DNA from: Lotus japonicus
Lineage: Eukaryota > Streptophyta > Magnoliopsida > Fabales > Fabaceae
Length of the DNA stretch: 64,000 bases
Reading direction: 5' to 3'
Assembly (NCBI RefSeq): GCF_012489685.1
Contig: NC_080042.1
Location: 12,724,150-12,788,149 of the forward strand
Under the pieces are notes generated by a model that was not told where the DNA came from, did not search any database, and saw nothing but the letters and a program-made list of their open reading frames with translations. The translations under genes and the position numbers were made by a program. Positions 33,634 to 44,494 of the stretch are shown here, one piece after another. Within the stretch, counting starts at the first letter, position 1; the number at the start of each line of letters is the position of its first letter.

Positions 33634-34261
33634 TTTTTTTTTAGAGAGCAAAAGATTTTATTTAAAATCAAAAGAAAGGGACAAACCCCTTACAAAGGAG
33701 ATGAAATGAGAAAAAAAAAACAATGGAACCCCGCCACAGAAAAGAGAGCCCACAACCCAACCACTAGAAAACCCTCAAAAGACTCAAAAGCCACCCAAAA
33801 CCAAACAACAAGAGCCACAGAATCAACGGAGCGACAAAAGACCGTTGTGAACCTGCAGGCCCATTTTCTCTAAGAAACTCTGCTAGACCACGAATGACCT
33901 CTTCCTCGCTGCCGGGGAACTCCAAACCTGCATGTTTTCCCAAAAACCAAGCCTTCTTCGCACGCATGAAATAGGGTCCAAAGGGAGAGGGAGGACCCGT
34001 TGGCGGTGGGACGTTAGTGACATCCTCACAAAGAGATTTCTTAGGCCGACCTCTAGGCCTACAAGAATGCTCCTCCGAGCCACGCTTCGCTTTTAGTTTC
34101 TTCCTTGGCCGATCGCGGGACCGGGGCATCGGAGGAGAAAACTCTAAAGTAGGATCCTCCAAGCAAAAATCTTCCACCCCCCGAGGAGAAGAACACTGCG
34201 ACAAATCAACTTCATCCACTCTCTCTAGTTCCGCAGAACTTAGAGCAAGATCCCACCTCAA
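33634..34261 (-). mobile_element. Retroposed sequence with poly(A) tail (LINE-like or processed pseudogene)
   Basis: On the minus strand an ORF runs 34261-33764 and encodes a basic, AT-hook-bearing segment (RSRDRPRKKLKAKRG, CRPRGRPKKS). It is followed by a 3' UTR with AATAAA at 33662-33657 and an A run at 33642-33634. The signal-to-tail spacing shows it came from a polyadenylated RNA. I cannot tell whether the protein is LINE ORF1 or a host gene fragment, and no target duplication was identified. Confidence 0.6.
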
Positions 34262-34523
34262 AGCTAGAATGCGAATGCCTCTTCATTTTGCCCCTGTACC
34301 GGTTCAACTGACTCTTCATGATTTATCTTTATTACAATATAATCTTTTTTTTCTAAAAAAATAGTTTGCGTTTAAACATGAAATTATAAAAATGGACATA
34401 ACATGGTCAATATATATAGTTGAAATTTAATAATTCAATTTACAACATTTTACTCTTTTTCTTATTTTAAGTTATTTAAATAATAGATGTAATATAGTAT
34501 AGCTGGAATCATGAACAATTGAA

Positions 34524-34638
34524 GGTTTCTGAATGATAGTTCAAGTGGTAAGAGTTAGGGAACATATGGATTAGGTGGGGTCCAGAGATCAATCCCTGAA
34601 GGATGCAATTTATCTTTCCGATGTACCAAAAAAAAGTG
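34524..34638 (+). mobile_element. SINE (tRNA-derived)
   Basis: A 115-base unit with an A-box-like GATAGTTCAAGTGGTAAGAG and a B-box-like AGAGATCAATCCC, ending in an A-rich tail (CCAAAAAAAAG). Imperfect 9-bp repeats ACAATTGAA (34515-34523) and ACAATTAAA (34639-34647) flank it. Too degenerate to fold as a tRNA. Confidence 0.72.
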
Positions 34639-34718
34639 ACAATTAAATGTTTTATGGTATATTTATTGTCTAATTTTATAAATATCTTTTTTAGTAAATA
34701 CTAAAGAGGATGGAAGAC

Positions 34719-34740
34719 ATCTATCTATCTATCTATCTAT
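34719..34740. repeat. CTAT microsatellite
   Basis: Five to six CTAT units. Confidence 0.9.
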
Positions 34741-34749
34741 AAACTATGT

Positions 34750-36015
34750 AAAGGGAGAGTTTTTGCGGCCTGAAGGGTAAGTTTGTAATTTAAAAAATTA
34801 TTGAACTCGAATGAAAATTTCTATATGGACAAATTAGTAAATCTCAATATAATTTGTTAGAGATCAAATCTTAGCGGTCCTTCCCTTTGAATCTTGGCCA
34901 TTTGTTTGCGTTGAGTATTTCGCACTGTTTGCCGTTTTCGTTTCCACGTCTTCTAAACTTCTAAAGGTGTCGTGCGTTTTCGTTTCTCCTTAAAGTTTTC
35001 TTCAACCTTGCAGCCCCATTCCAGTGAGATGAGATCCTCTTTAAAGTTTTCGCCACCACATCTCACTGAATCCGCCGCCAAACCCACCTTCGACCTCCAT
35101 CATACCCAAATCGACACAACCTTCTTCAACACCAAAACTCGCGACACCGTTCCTTCTTCCTCAGCCGATCCACCGCTGCCACTGCTTCCTCTTTCCCCAG
35201 CCAAACCACCATCCCTGTCCTTCGATCCATCTTCAGGTAACTACTGACTTTGATTGAACCTGTTTTATCTGGATTTTCATAAGATTATTTTGTGTTTCAG
35301 TTCTTCTCTATGGAGTTTCGAAATCTATTCAATTTTCGCTCAAGCTCATGCTTTCACAAGTAATTTTCCCATCATTCCTCCTTCCATTTCAATTTGTTAC
35401 TGACATTGATATATAAATAAGGTAGCTGTGGTGGTTTTCCATTCCTTGATTTTGAATATTTGGTTGATTTCAGGGGTGAGATATTCCTCTTCGTGTACTA
35501 CTTCTTTTTGTCCAGTCTGACAGGGTTTGTAGCTTCTCTTATGCTTTGAGTGATGCAGACTTCCGATTTGAAACATAAATGAAATATTTGATTTTTCTGG
35601 CATTAGCCTTTACTAATTAGCCTATCATTTGATCTATTGTTGTTGTTTAAGGGATCCAGTCTTATTGAATGTTTTAGGGATCCAATCATTCTCGATTTCT
35701 CGGTTAAGGTATTCCATACTTTTAATATTTATTTAATTTACTTACTCTTTTTGTTGCATTCTGACTTAGGCTCCCATCTGCTCTCCTCCAAGGCCAAGGT
35801 AACATCTTTTATTATTTATCCATGTTAATTCTATCCAACATTGCCTTTTATTACATTCCGGTCGAAGGTAAAAATGAGAATTATGTCATATTTCTTTTAT
35901 TCGGGCTTTTGATTTTCCTTTTGTATGTTCTTCTTATTTGGCCCAACTTTCTGATTTAGGATGTCATATGCTCTCCTTCAATGCCAAGGTAACAACTCTA
36001 AAGCTAATTACTAAT
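34750..36015 (+). other. Gene-like fragment with repeated mini-exons, unassigned
   Basis: A plus-strand Ser/Pro/Thr-rich ORF (34972-35247) ends just after a GT donor-like CAGGTAAC. Farther on, two similar 45-base blocks (about 35757-35802 and 35948-35992) read TCTGA.TTAGG...TGC.CATCTGCTCTCC and end in CCAAGGTAAC, so each looks like a small exon with donor site. The N-terminal composition would suit a plastid or mitochondrial transit peptide. The copy is cut by the LTR at 36016. I recognise no domain; it may be a host gene start or a captured fragment. Confidence 0.3.
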
Positions 36016-36229
36016 TGATAAGTACCAAAAATACCTGATTTTCTATACTAATTTGGCCACTTATCTATTGTAGATGTGTACATTATCTTCCAAATTATCC
36101 CTCAATAGGTTAATTTAGTAAGTAGATAGTTTTTATATAGAAAATATGTAAGATATGTTAGATTTAAGCTTTTTGGTTTTATTGTAGGAGAAATGTCAGG
36201 AGATCCAAACAATTGCAGATCAAAAGGGC

Positions 36230-36480
36230 TACAAATATTGAAGTTCTCTTAAGCCAAATGTTGGCTCGCTTAAGCCAAATTATATGGCAGTAGCAGTGGC
36301 AAATATATTGATCTTCGCTTAAGCTGAATGTATCCTCGCTTAAGCCAAATTACATGGTAGTAGCAGTAGTTCTGGAATACAATTTGGCTTAAGCGAGAAA
36401 TGGTCTCGCTTAAGCTGAAAGATCTTACCTGAACGTGAAGAAACCTCCTCGCTTAAGCGATACCTTTATCAGCTTAAGCG
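36230..36480. repeat. Array of GCTTAAGC motifs in the LTR
   Basis: Eight CTTAAGC occurrences, seven of them the full palindrome GCTTAAGC, mostly as CTCGCTTAAGC or GGCTTAAGCGAG in both orientations, within 250 bases upstream of the probable promoter (TATAAAAGGC near 36497). Confidence 0.88.
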
Positions 36481-37529
36481 AAACTGTGCCTTGTTTTATA
36501 AAAGGCTTGACCAAGATCAGAAGTGGATCATCTCTTGACATATTTTGGACCTCTTAGAGAGAAAACTGCAGAGAGAAGGAAGATAGGAACTTTGGGATCT
36601 TTGATCGACCATCCATCGTGTTGGAGACACACTGAGCACAGCACGGGTCGCCGCTTTCACCTTAGTTTCCTTTTGTAAGCTTTAAGCAATCCATGGATAT
36701 GGGTTGCTAAGTTTCTTTGTTGGATTTGGATTCCTATGATTTGTTCTTCTTAATTTCTATATGAAAAATATCGTTTCTATTACATGATTCAATGATTTTC
36801 TCTTGTTCTTAATGCTATGTTTTAGTTTGCGCACCTAGAACATATCGCTTGATTCGGCGTAAGAACGGAAGCTACAACGTCTAGAGTCCGACCTAGAGTT
36901 AATCATCTAATAAATCTAATTGCTAGGAATAGAGTTAGGTTTGTTAGTCCCTTAAACATATGAGTTTAAAGATAACTTAGCTTTTCTATGCATGTAAGGA
37001 ATCAATGTTTAGGAAAGTAAGTTATAGAGATTCACTCATGTGAGGAATCAATGAAGTAGGGTAGAAATGGTGTAGATGAATTATGGATAGGAATTAATTT
37101 ACATATAGAATCATAGGACACTAGTAGTTAAACGGTGAACTCCAAGTCCAACAGTTTTCTCATCTCGATATCCAATCGTTTTTATCTAGCTTTGTTTAAT
37201 TTGCATGTGTTTTTGTAACCGAAACAATTATCAACCTTTCGAAAATCTATTGCTTGGGAAATTTTACTAGAGAATAACATTTGTGTTAGCAATTCCCTGC
37301 GGATACGACAAAACCCTATGCTATACTACAATTGAATCTTGAAGATTTTGAAAGTAGTATAAGTGTAGAAAAATCTCAACAAAATGGCGCCGTTGCCGGG
37401 GAATTGTGTCAATGCAAAAGCATGGCTTTAGTTTCTTATCTTGAGCAATTGTGAATACAGTACATAGTTTTTTATTTTATTTGTGTTTATGTTGTCTACT
37501 AATCTCTTTGGCTAGATTGTATTCTCACT

Positions 37530-38227
37530 TTGTTTATGCGAGGTAAGACTGCAGTTGTTCAACTCCAATACGATCCGGAAATTGAAGCTACAGCTAGGAG
37601 GAACAACAACAAAACAAAGAGGAGAAAGCAACTTGCCAAGTCGAGGAAGAGGCAAGAAGCATCAACTTCTTCAACTTCTTCAAATCAAGAACAAGGAACA
37701 ATGGCTGCAGCAGGAGGTGGAGGTATTCAAGATGAAAATGCAGGTTTTGTGAATTTTACTCTGAGGAACATGACAAGGATAGGTAGACCTGCGGGCAATG
37801 AAAGACCAATGGAGATGAAGTCTGGATTGGTACAACTGATGTATACCAATCCATTTGCTGGTTTAGACCATGAGAATCCGCACACGCATTTGACAAAGTT
37901 CTATGAACTTTGTGGCACTGCTGGTCTTACACAAGCTGAGGAAGAAGCTGTGTTTCTGAGGCTTTATCCTTTGACTCTACTTGGGCAAGAAAAGGAGTGG
38001 TTTTTAGATCAACCACAAAATAACCTTACCGGTTGGAATGAACTTGAACGAAAATTCTTGGCAAGGTATTTCTCTGATTCTAAATTTTTGGATTGTAAAA
38101 CTGCGATTTCTGCTTTCTCTCAGCTTGCACGTGAATGCTTATGTGAAACTTGGGAGAGGTTTAAATCTTTGTTGAGGAAATGCGCGAACCATGAGTTTGG
38201 GAGCTTCCACCATCCATCGTGCTGAAG
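37530..38227 (+). pseudogene. gag fragment of the truncated tRNA-Asp-primed element
   Basis: 231 residues. A basic N-terminus (NNNKTKRRKQLAKSRKRQ) is followed by the retrotransposon gag core: NPFAGLDHENPHTHLTKFYE, FLRLYPLTLLGQEKEWF and WNELERKFLARYF. The frame ends at the deletion junction before any zinc knuckle or protease. The core with tRNA-Asp PBS resembles Athila-type gypsy elements. Confidence 0.8.
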
Positions 38228-38249
38228 ACACACCGAGGAATAGGAGGAC

Positions 38250-38612
38250 ACTTGTCTTAGACAAAAAAAAAATTACTGAATTATAGAATTGGTTTTTTTT
38301 CGAAAGTAAAAGATAAATTGATGGGGAAAACGGCAAAGAAATACAACCGCCCTCAAAAGAGAGATTTGTTTAAAATAAAATATTTAAATGTTATATTTTA
38401 CAATGTTTTCGAATTTAATTATTTTTATAATATTTAATATATTAAATAAAGGATTCTAAGTTAAATTGGGGATCGAATGCAAGTGAAACTCCTGAGGAAA
38501 AATATCAATGCTTGCGTGTGTGAAGCGTTAATTTGGGAAAAATTCGATCCAAAATAGGAAGAAGAGGAATTTGGGGAAGCTATTATCTGATTAGCGATGG
38601 AATGGAACTATC
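38250..38612. other. Unassigned AT-rich stretch
   Basis: Nothing recognised between the retroelement remnant and the hAT element. Confidence 0.4.
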
Positions 38613-38620
38613 ATGAGAGG

Positions 38621-39485
38621 TAGGGATGTCCATTAGAACCGAGCCAGACCATAACTCGGCCAAACCTACCTTTTCATTGCTGTTTCGGGCCACGGGTCCA
38701 GCGAGTGGCCCACATTGGTTTTTGTTGGTTATTTACACTCGGTTTTGGTGTGGGCTTTAGTCCGACCGAACCAACTAAAGTAGATATTTAAAAAAAATGA
38801 ATAACGCAACCCAGCCCAAGAGACGAATGAAAGAGGGAGGAATGTTAAAAAAAAAACTCGAACCCAACCTAACCCTTTTAAACACACCCCACCGGCCCAC
38901 ATCACCCAACCCTAACCCTTATATATAAACACCCACCCTGAACCCAATCAGAAGCCACTATCCCAATCACTCTCACCTTCCCATCTTGCAAACCCTAGCC
39001 GCCACCATCCAACCATTACCACCACCTTTCTCATCTTCAAGATTGCATCACTCTCACCTTTCCACCTTGCAAATCCTAGCCGCCATTAGCCCACCATCAC
39101 CACCACCATTCTCACCGAAGATGGTGATCAAGATGGCATGCAAGAAGATCGATGAAGATGAAGAATGTTGATATGGATCTAGGGATTTGGGGAAAATGTT
39201 CTTGAACCCTCTCGGCCTTACCTTCCATTTGGATCTGGGTCTTTTTTATCTGTATGTTTTATAAAAAAATTTATGTTTCTTTCCTCTTTCTTATTAGTGG
39301 TTTTTTTTTCAAGATCAACATCCGTGTGAATCATCCCGGAAAACCCGCCATCATAAAAAGCCGAACCCGAACAACCCGTAGACCATGACCGGACGGTGGA
39401 GGATCTGGATTTTTGGTGGTTTCAACCGTTCGAAACTGACGTCGGCGTCCTGAAACCGACTGTAATCGGTTGATGGACACCTCTA
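38621..39485. mobile_element. Non-autonomous hAT element, 8-bp target duplication
   Basis: Ends TAGGGATGTCCAT and ATGGACACCTCTA are inverted repeats. Perfect 8-bp repeats ATGAGAGG flank it (38613-38620, 39486-39493). Subterminal GAACCGA/TCGGTT words occur in both orientations. The His/Pro/Ser-rich ORF at 38986-39171 looks like low-complexity or captured 5' sequence; no transposase. Confidence 0.88.
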
Positions 39486-39493
39486 ATGAGAGG

Positions 39494-40078
39494 AATATCG
39501 ATTTAGTTCCCCAACAGAATTCCATGCTCACTTCTTCACAAAAAAATTGTATTTTTTCTATCTGGTGAGTTTCTCTAATTTATTTAGTATCTGTCGCAAT
39601 TACAATAATCAGTGTGTGATTGGAATAGATTGAGGTAGGTATTTATGCAAACCTTGTGTATATATATTCTGGTTTTGACAGCAATAGGAAAGCAAAAATT
39701 GAATCGAATATTCCAACTGAGAAACCCTAGTTGTAGACACTACGAGTTCGAAGGGGAACAATCACGTGAGAAGAAGCCAAAGGAAGCCTGATCGACTAGA
39801 CATTGACTACTACTCCTTCAGCTCACCAGAGTTTCATAAAGGGGAGGAACCAAAGCAAAATTGTGACAACTTTGTTGAAGGGAAGTCTCAATCACTGATT
39901 CTGATTTCTACTAGGTATCTATTAAAACCCAATTTTCAAAGGTGAGGCTTATGGGCTGTTTTTGTTTCTAGTTTCTTTATTTTGATTCCCTTCTCAATTT
40001 GTATTTGCCGTTACATTGCATCTCTTGTGCTAGCTGGAATATATATATATATATATAGAACCTTATACTATAAGGAAA
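39494..40078. other. Non-coding stretch before the pararetrovirus-like ORF
   Basis: No gene recognised. A TATA repeat precedes the next ORF (about 40041-40058). Confidence 0.35.
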
Positions 40079-40555
40079 TGGAAGTTTCTGAAATAAACAT
40101 CTATTTTTTTGACTGGTTTGATAATTATTGCACCAAAAATGCTATTGACTATCCTTTCAAAAAAGAGATAAACCCAGTTACAAAAATAGATACCATTTGG
40201 AAAACTCCTGATAATAATACAATTACCTCCGAATATCCTCCGCAGACTGGAGTAAAATTAGCAATAAAAGATGGTCAAGAAATTGAGGCGTCTCCTTATA
40301 AAGCAGAGGCTAATAAAATTCATCAACAATTAAATTTCACCAATACCATGTTAACAGTTATATATATATATATATTGTTTGCTTTTTAAATAAAATCACA
40401 ATTTTTAATTTTACAATAAAGATTTACCGTGTCTTAAATATGGTTTTACCTCTTTGTTTTGCATTTCAGAAACTATAATTCCCAAGTGAATCCAAATAAC
40501 AATGTTCAAATGTTTACCAAGATTGAAAACACACATGAAGCATCTAAAACTAAGG
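40079..40555 (+). pseudogene. Possible endogenous pararetrovirus-like polyprotein fragment
   Basis: An ORF from 40079 with the words DWFDNYC, IDYPF, ITSEYPPQTG, IEASPYKAEA and QQLNFTNTMLT recalls the region after the movement-protein domain of caulimovirid-like sequences integrated in plant genomes. A GT after NTMLT and a CAG at about 40468-40470 would join it to a second open segment (NYNSQVNPNNNVQMF...) ending in a donor near 40555. No reverse transcriptase, protease or coat sequence follows; the fragment runs into the long palindrome. The assignment rests on remembered word patterns only and could be a retroelement or host gene. Confidence 0.35.
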
Positions 40556-43052
40556 TAATACTTTCCAAAATAATTTGTATTGCAGGCTGTGTATGTTTTG
40601 ACTCAATGCATTAATTGTTTATGTTATTTTTAGTTTTCTTTCTGACCATTATTATCAGAAATTGATTATTGTCTGACTATTCCCTCTTGTTTTTATCTCA
40701 TAATTTTATTTCCAATAACTACTTAATATTTTCTTCCAAATAAAAAATGGACGAGCTTCTCTCCATTTAATTTTTTTTTTCCTAATCTCAAATTGTGCAT
40801 AATGTTCTCCAATTATGTACAATCAATATCTTTTCTTAGCATATCAACGTGATTCTCTATTTTCCCTTTCAAAAAAAATGTGGTTCTCTATTTCTATATC
40901 TGAAGTAAATAAAATGATAAATCTAAACAAACATCATTTATCAAATGTAAGAATTGACCAGTTTCGGTTGCACGAATAAGTGCAATTAATTCAGCCACCA
41001 GCAATTTGAATGACTATTGGACTTTGATGAATTAACCAATTAATAAATATCCAAATTTATCCTCTTCCAAACCATCCTTTGACTATAGCACTTTTAGATT
41101 CATCATAAATTATTCATTCATATTACTCACCAAGGAAACCCACTAATAAACACTACCTCTATTTCTTACTATCCACTAATAAACACTACCCCTATCTAAA
41201 CTGGGGCTTCGACATGTCATGTTGTGGTGGATCTAGCTAGTCAAGTTTTAATATGAAAATTTTAATTTGATTCAATATATAATGGATTTACTAATGAGTG
41301 TAATTGTGTTTTTTCACACCACATTCTCAGGAAGCTATGGATGTTATGGTGACTATAGGGTTATGGTGACTATAGGGTTATTGACACAAGTTTTGCTCAA
41401 CAAGAACAAAACACTGGTTCCATCATCAACACCAACACAAGTTCTTCAAAATTCTTTGAATATGTTCATAACACCAAATGAGACTAGATGCTCTTCTAAG
41501 CCTACTGAGATAGAGGATATTTTTTCAAAGTTCTCACTTGAAGAAGATGCATTTCCTCTTATAATATGTGTTGAAACATGTTTGAGAACTCTCTCAATGG
41601 ACGAAATTCCTGGAGATTCCATGCTAGCTGCACATGCCCCCACATGCAAATAACTTAAGGTGTCTTAGAGAGAAGTAATAGTGTTAATTCTTTTCCGGTG
41701 TATGTGCAGTGAGTGTGCAAAAACTTAGCTGCTTCAATCCAATAAATGGCCTATATTACGTCAGTCTATTGAGATCAAGATGTACAAAATATAGGGTATT
41801 TATTGGATTGAAGCCACAGAGTTTTTAACAGGCACTTCACATACACTGAAAATCCACTACCATCATTACTTCTCTCTAAGAAACACTAAGTTATTTCCAT
41901 TTGTGTGGGTGCATGTTCACCTCACATGGAATCTCCAGGAGTTTCGTCTATTTAGGGAGTGATCAAACATGTTTCAACGCATATTATCAGAGGAAAGGCA
42001 TCTTCTTCAGTGAGAGCTTTGAAAGACATTTTTGTCTTAGTAGGCTTAGAAGAGCATTCAATCTCATTTGGTGATATAAACATATTCAAATAGTTTTGAA
42101 GAACTTGTATTGGTGTTGATGATCGAACCAGCGTGTTGCTATTGTTAAACAAAGCTTGTGTCAACAACCCGATAGTCATCCTGATGGCTTCCAAATTAGC
42201 CTCAACCTTTTAAATTTTTTCAATACCCACAACTTCTTGAGAATGTGGTATGAACAACATAATTACACTCATAAGTCAATCCATTATATATTGAACCATA
42301 TTAAATTTTTGAAATTAAAACTTGACTATCTAGATCCACCGCAACATGACCTGTCAAAGCCTCATCTTAAACAGGGGTAGTGTTTATTAGTGGACCATAA
42401 GAAATAGAGGTAGTGTTTATAGTGGGTTTACTCTGTGAGTAATATGAATGAAAAATTTTACGATGAATCTCATAGGGCTATATCCAAGGGATGGTTTGGG
42501 AGAAGGTATATTGAGATTTTCACTGACTGGTTAATTCAGCAAAGTCTCACAACCATTCAAACTTTTGGTGACTGAATTAATTGCAGTTACTCATGAAATC
42601 GCAATTGACAATTTTTACATTTGATAAATGATGTTTATTTACATTTATCCTTTTATTTACTTCAAATATAGAAATAGAGAATCACGTTCTTTATTTTGTT
42701 GAGGGAAAATAGAAAATCACGTTGATATGCTATGAAAGGATATTGATTGTTCATAATTGGAGAACATTATGCTACATTTGAGAATTGGAAAAACAAAAGT
42801 TGAATGGAGAGAAGCATTTTATTTGGTAGATAGTATCAACTAGTTATTGGAAATAAAATTATAAGATAAAAACATGAGCGAACAGTTAGGCAATTATCAA
42901 TTTCTCATCATAATGGCCAGGAAGTAAACTAATAACCACATAAGCAATTAATTCACTGAGTTCAAACTTACACAATCTACAATTGAAATTATTTTGGACA
43001 ATATCATTTTAGATGTTTCATGTGTGTTTTCAAAGAGGTAAGAAACATTAAG
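40510..43052. repeat. Long near-closed palindrome, arms about 1.25 kb
   Basis: The left arm (about 40510-41758) and right arm (about 41785-43052) are inverted copies, diverged by scattered substitutions and small indels, around a spacer of about 25 bases. Landmarks: AAAACACACATGAA at 40528 pairs with TTCATGTGTGTTTT near 43018, and TTCAATCCAATAAAT at 41733 pairs with ATTTATTGGATTGAA near 41797. The left arm has an extra tandem copy of GTTATGGTGACTATAGG (41348-41381) that the right arm lacks. Confidence 0.85.
41267..41653 (+). pseudogene. Unidentified ORF present in both palindrome arms
   Basis: In the left arm (plus) and inverted in the right arm (42194 down to 41952) the same protein is readable: TIGLLTQ, VLQN.LNMFI.PNE and EEDAFPLIICVETCL. 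The left copy is displaced by a 17-base tandem duplication at its start; the right copy carries stops at both ends. Intron-like acceptors (ACATTCTCAG) precede each. The protein is not one I recognise. The conserved reading frame in two diverged copies suggests the source was a real gene exon. Confidence 0.4.
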
Positions 43053-43065
43053 GCACAATAATTAT

Positions 43066-43765
43066 GTAACGCCCTAATTTTCTGGGTTACTTGGTGATTC
43101 AAAGTATATTAAATATGCATGTTATCTTTCGAAAGGATAAAGATGCATGTATATATTATTTTTGAAACATGTTTCTTTATTTTCCAAAAAATTCTCTAAC
43201 AAGTCCATAATAATTAACCAATAATAGATAACCTTATTTCCGTAAATATAAGCACAAATAGAGACTCTAGAAAGAAATATCAAAAGACCTTCTACACTCG
43301 ACAAGGTCTGCGTAATCTCTACGCAGTGTATATGACACAACAACTGACGTCAGAACCTACACTTAAAGTAAACAAAATCAAAAGATCATCCTACATGCTT
43401 CAACCAACAATAATGAGCTTCCTACTCCAATGGCTATACACTTACACAAGACTCTACTCCTCCTCCAAAGAGCTCACTTTGTCGGTTGAAACATGGCTCT
43501 CCGATAACTCTCACAATAGGTCTCTGAAACAACAGGGTCATAGTCAATCATCTCCTACCAGCGTCTTCTCGTTATCCGATTGGCCGACTTGTACACCTTA
43601 AACACTGTCTACAAAGATCTTTCAATCACATCGATGAATCCTCCTCATCGGGTACCAACACTCGAACATTCCCAAAGGTATAGTACGTGATCCGGTCATC
43701 ATCCACCATCTGGTGGTCGTTGGCCGCCCAAACATAAAGGTACAAACATGTCGTGCAAGGGTCAA
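43066..43765. mobile_element. Part of an LTR-like sequence interrupted by the solo LTR
   Basis: TGTAACGCCCTAATTTTC at 43064 resembles the terminus of a gypsy LTR. The sequence up to 43765 continues beyond the solo LTR at 47213 (GTCAACTTCC...), since the 5-bp target is duplicated. The other end was not located. Confidence 0.4.
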
Positions 43766-44426
43766 TGTAAGAACCGTATTTTTGAAAACTAATATTATTA
43801 GTTAAATTTCGACTTACGCCCAGGGTTCTATGCTGGCGTAAGGAGAACCGTGAAAAGTGTATGTTGGCATAAGGAGAACTGTGAAAAGTGAAATGATGTA
43901 AAATATTTAATATAAATATATTTGTGGAATTATAGCCATTTCAAATGCTAGTCCGAGTCATGCTCATAACCGATTGCGATTCGGATTATTCGAAAAGTGA
44001 TTCCCCACTACTAAAACATTGTTTAAACCTCGATTCTAAATCTGAGCGGAAATAAGATCCTCTACTTATTTTTGAGTGGATGTGTGTGAGATTACGGAAC
44101 TTTCAATTGTAATATCGATAGGGTTTGCTTTTCGGAAACCCTAGGAGGTTTAATTAACCTCCGTAGAGACTTTAGTGAACAAAGCTCCTTCCGGAGTTTC
44201 CGTCCGCGTCGTCTGGATCCTTTTTCGCGAAGGAAGTCTTCTCATCTGGAGAAGATTTCCTTAATCACTTTTGCTTCAGATTTTGGAGCAGACTGTTGGT
44301 AAATTTCTTTTATCACTTGAGTAAACCCGGAGCAAGTATCGACTTTTTATTGTATAATACTCAGCTTAAATGAGTAGTAAAAAATATCAAAACACCCGAA
44401 CTCATCCTTTCTTTTTCCCTCCTTCC

Positions 44427-44436
44427 TATAAATAGT
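44427..44436 (+). promoter_or_regulatory. TATA box of the solo LTR
   Basis: CTATAAATAG followed about 25-35 bases later by the GA microsatellite; likely the U3/R promoter of the LTR. Confidence 0.6.
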
Positions 44437-44454
44437 GCACCACGCACTATTCAT

Positions 44455-44494
<40 letters not shown>

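Larger units (their letters stand above)
36016..38245 (+). mobile_element. Truncated gypsy-type element: 5' LTR, PBS, gag, remnant of 3' LTR
   Basis: The LTR runs from TGATAAGTACC (36016) to CTCAACA (37381), about 1366 bases. Two bases of spacer and some As are followed by TGGCGCCGTTGCCGGGGA (37385-37402), an exact 18-base complement of the plant tRNA-Asp 3' end. A gag ORF follows. After gag residue context NHEFGSF the sequence jumps to about 45 bases (38200-38245) matching the LTR around 36595-36640 (shared CCATCCATCGTG and GACACAC). All of pol and most of the 3' LTR are deleted. Confidence 0.85.

Noticed and set aside
33502..33873. 123-residue plus ORF
   Set aside because: Antisense to the 3' UTR and tail of a retroposed sequence; low complexity.
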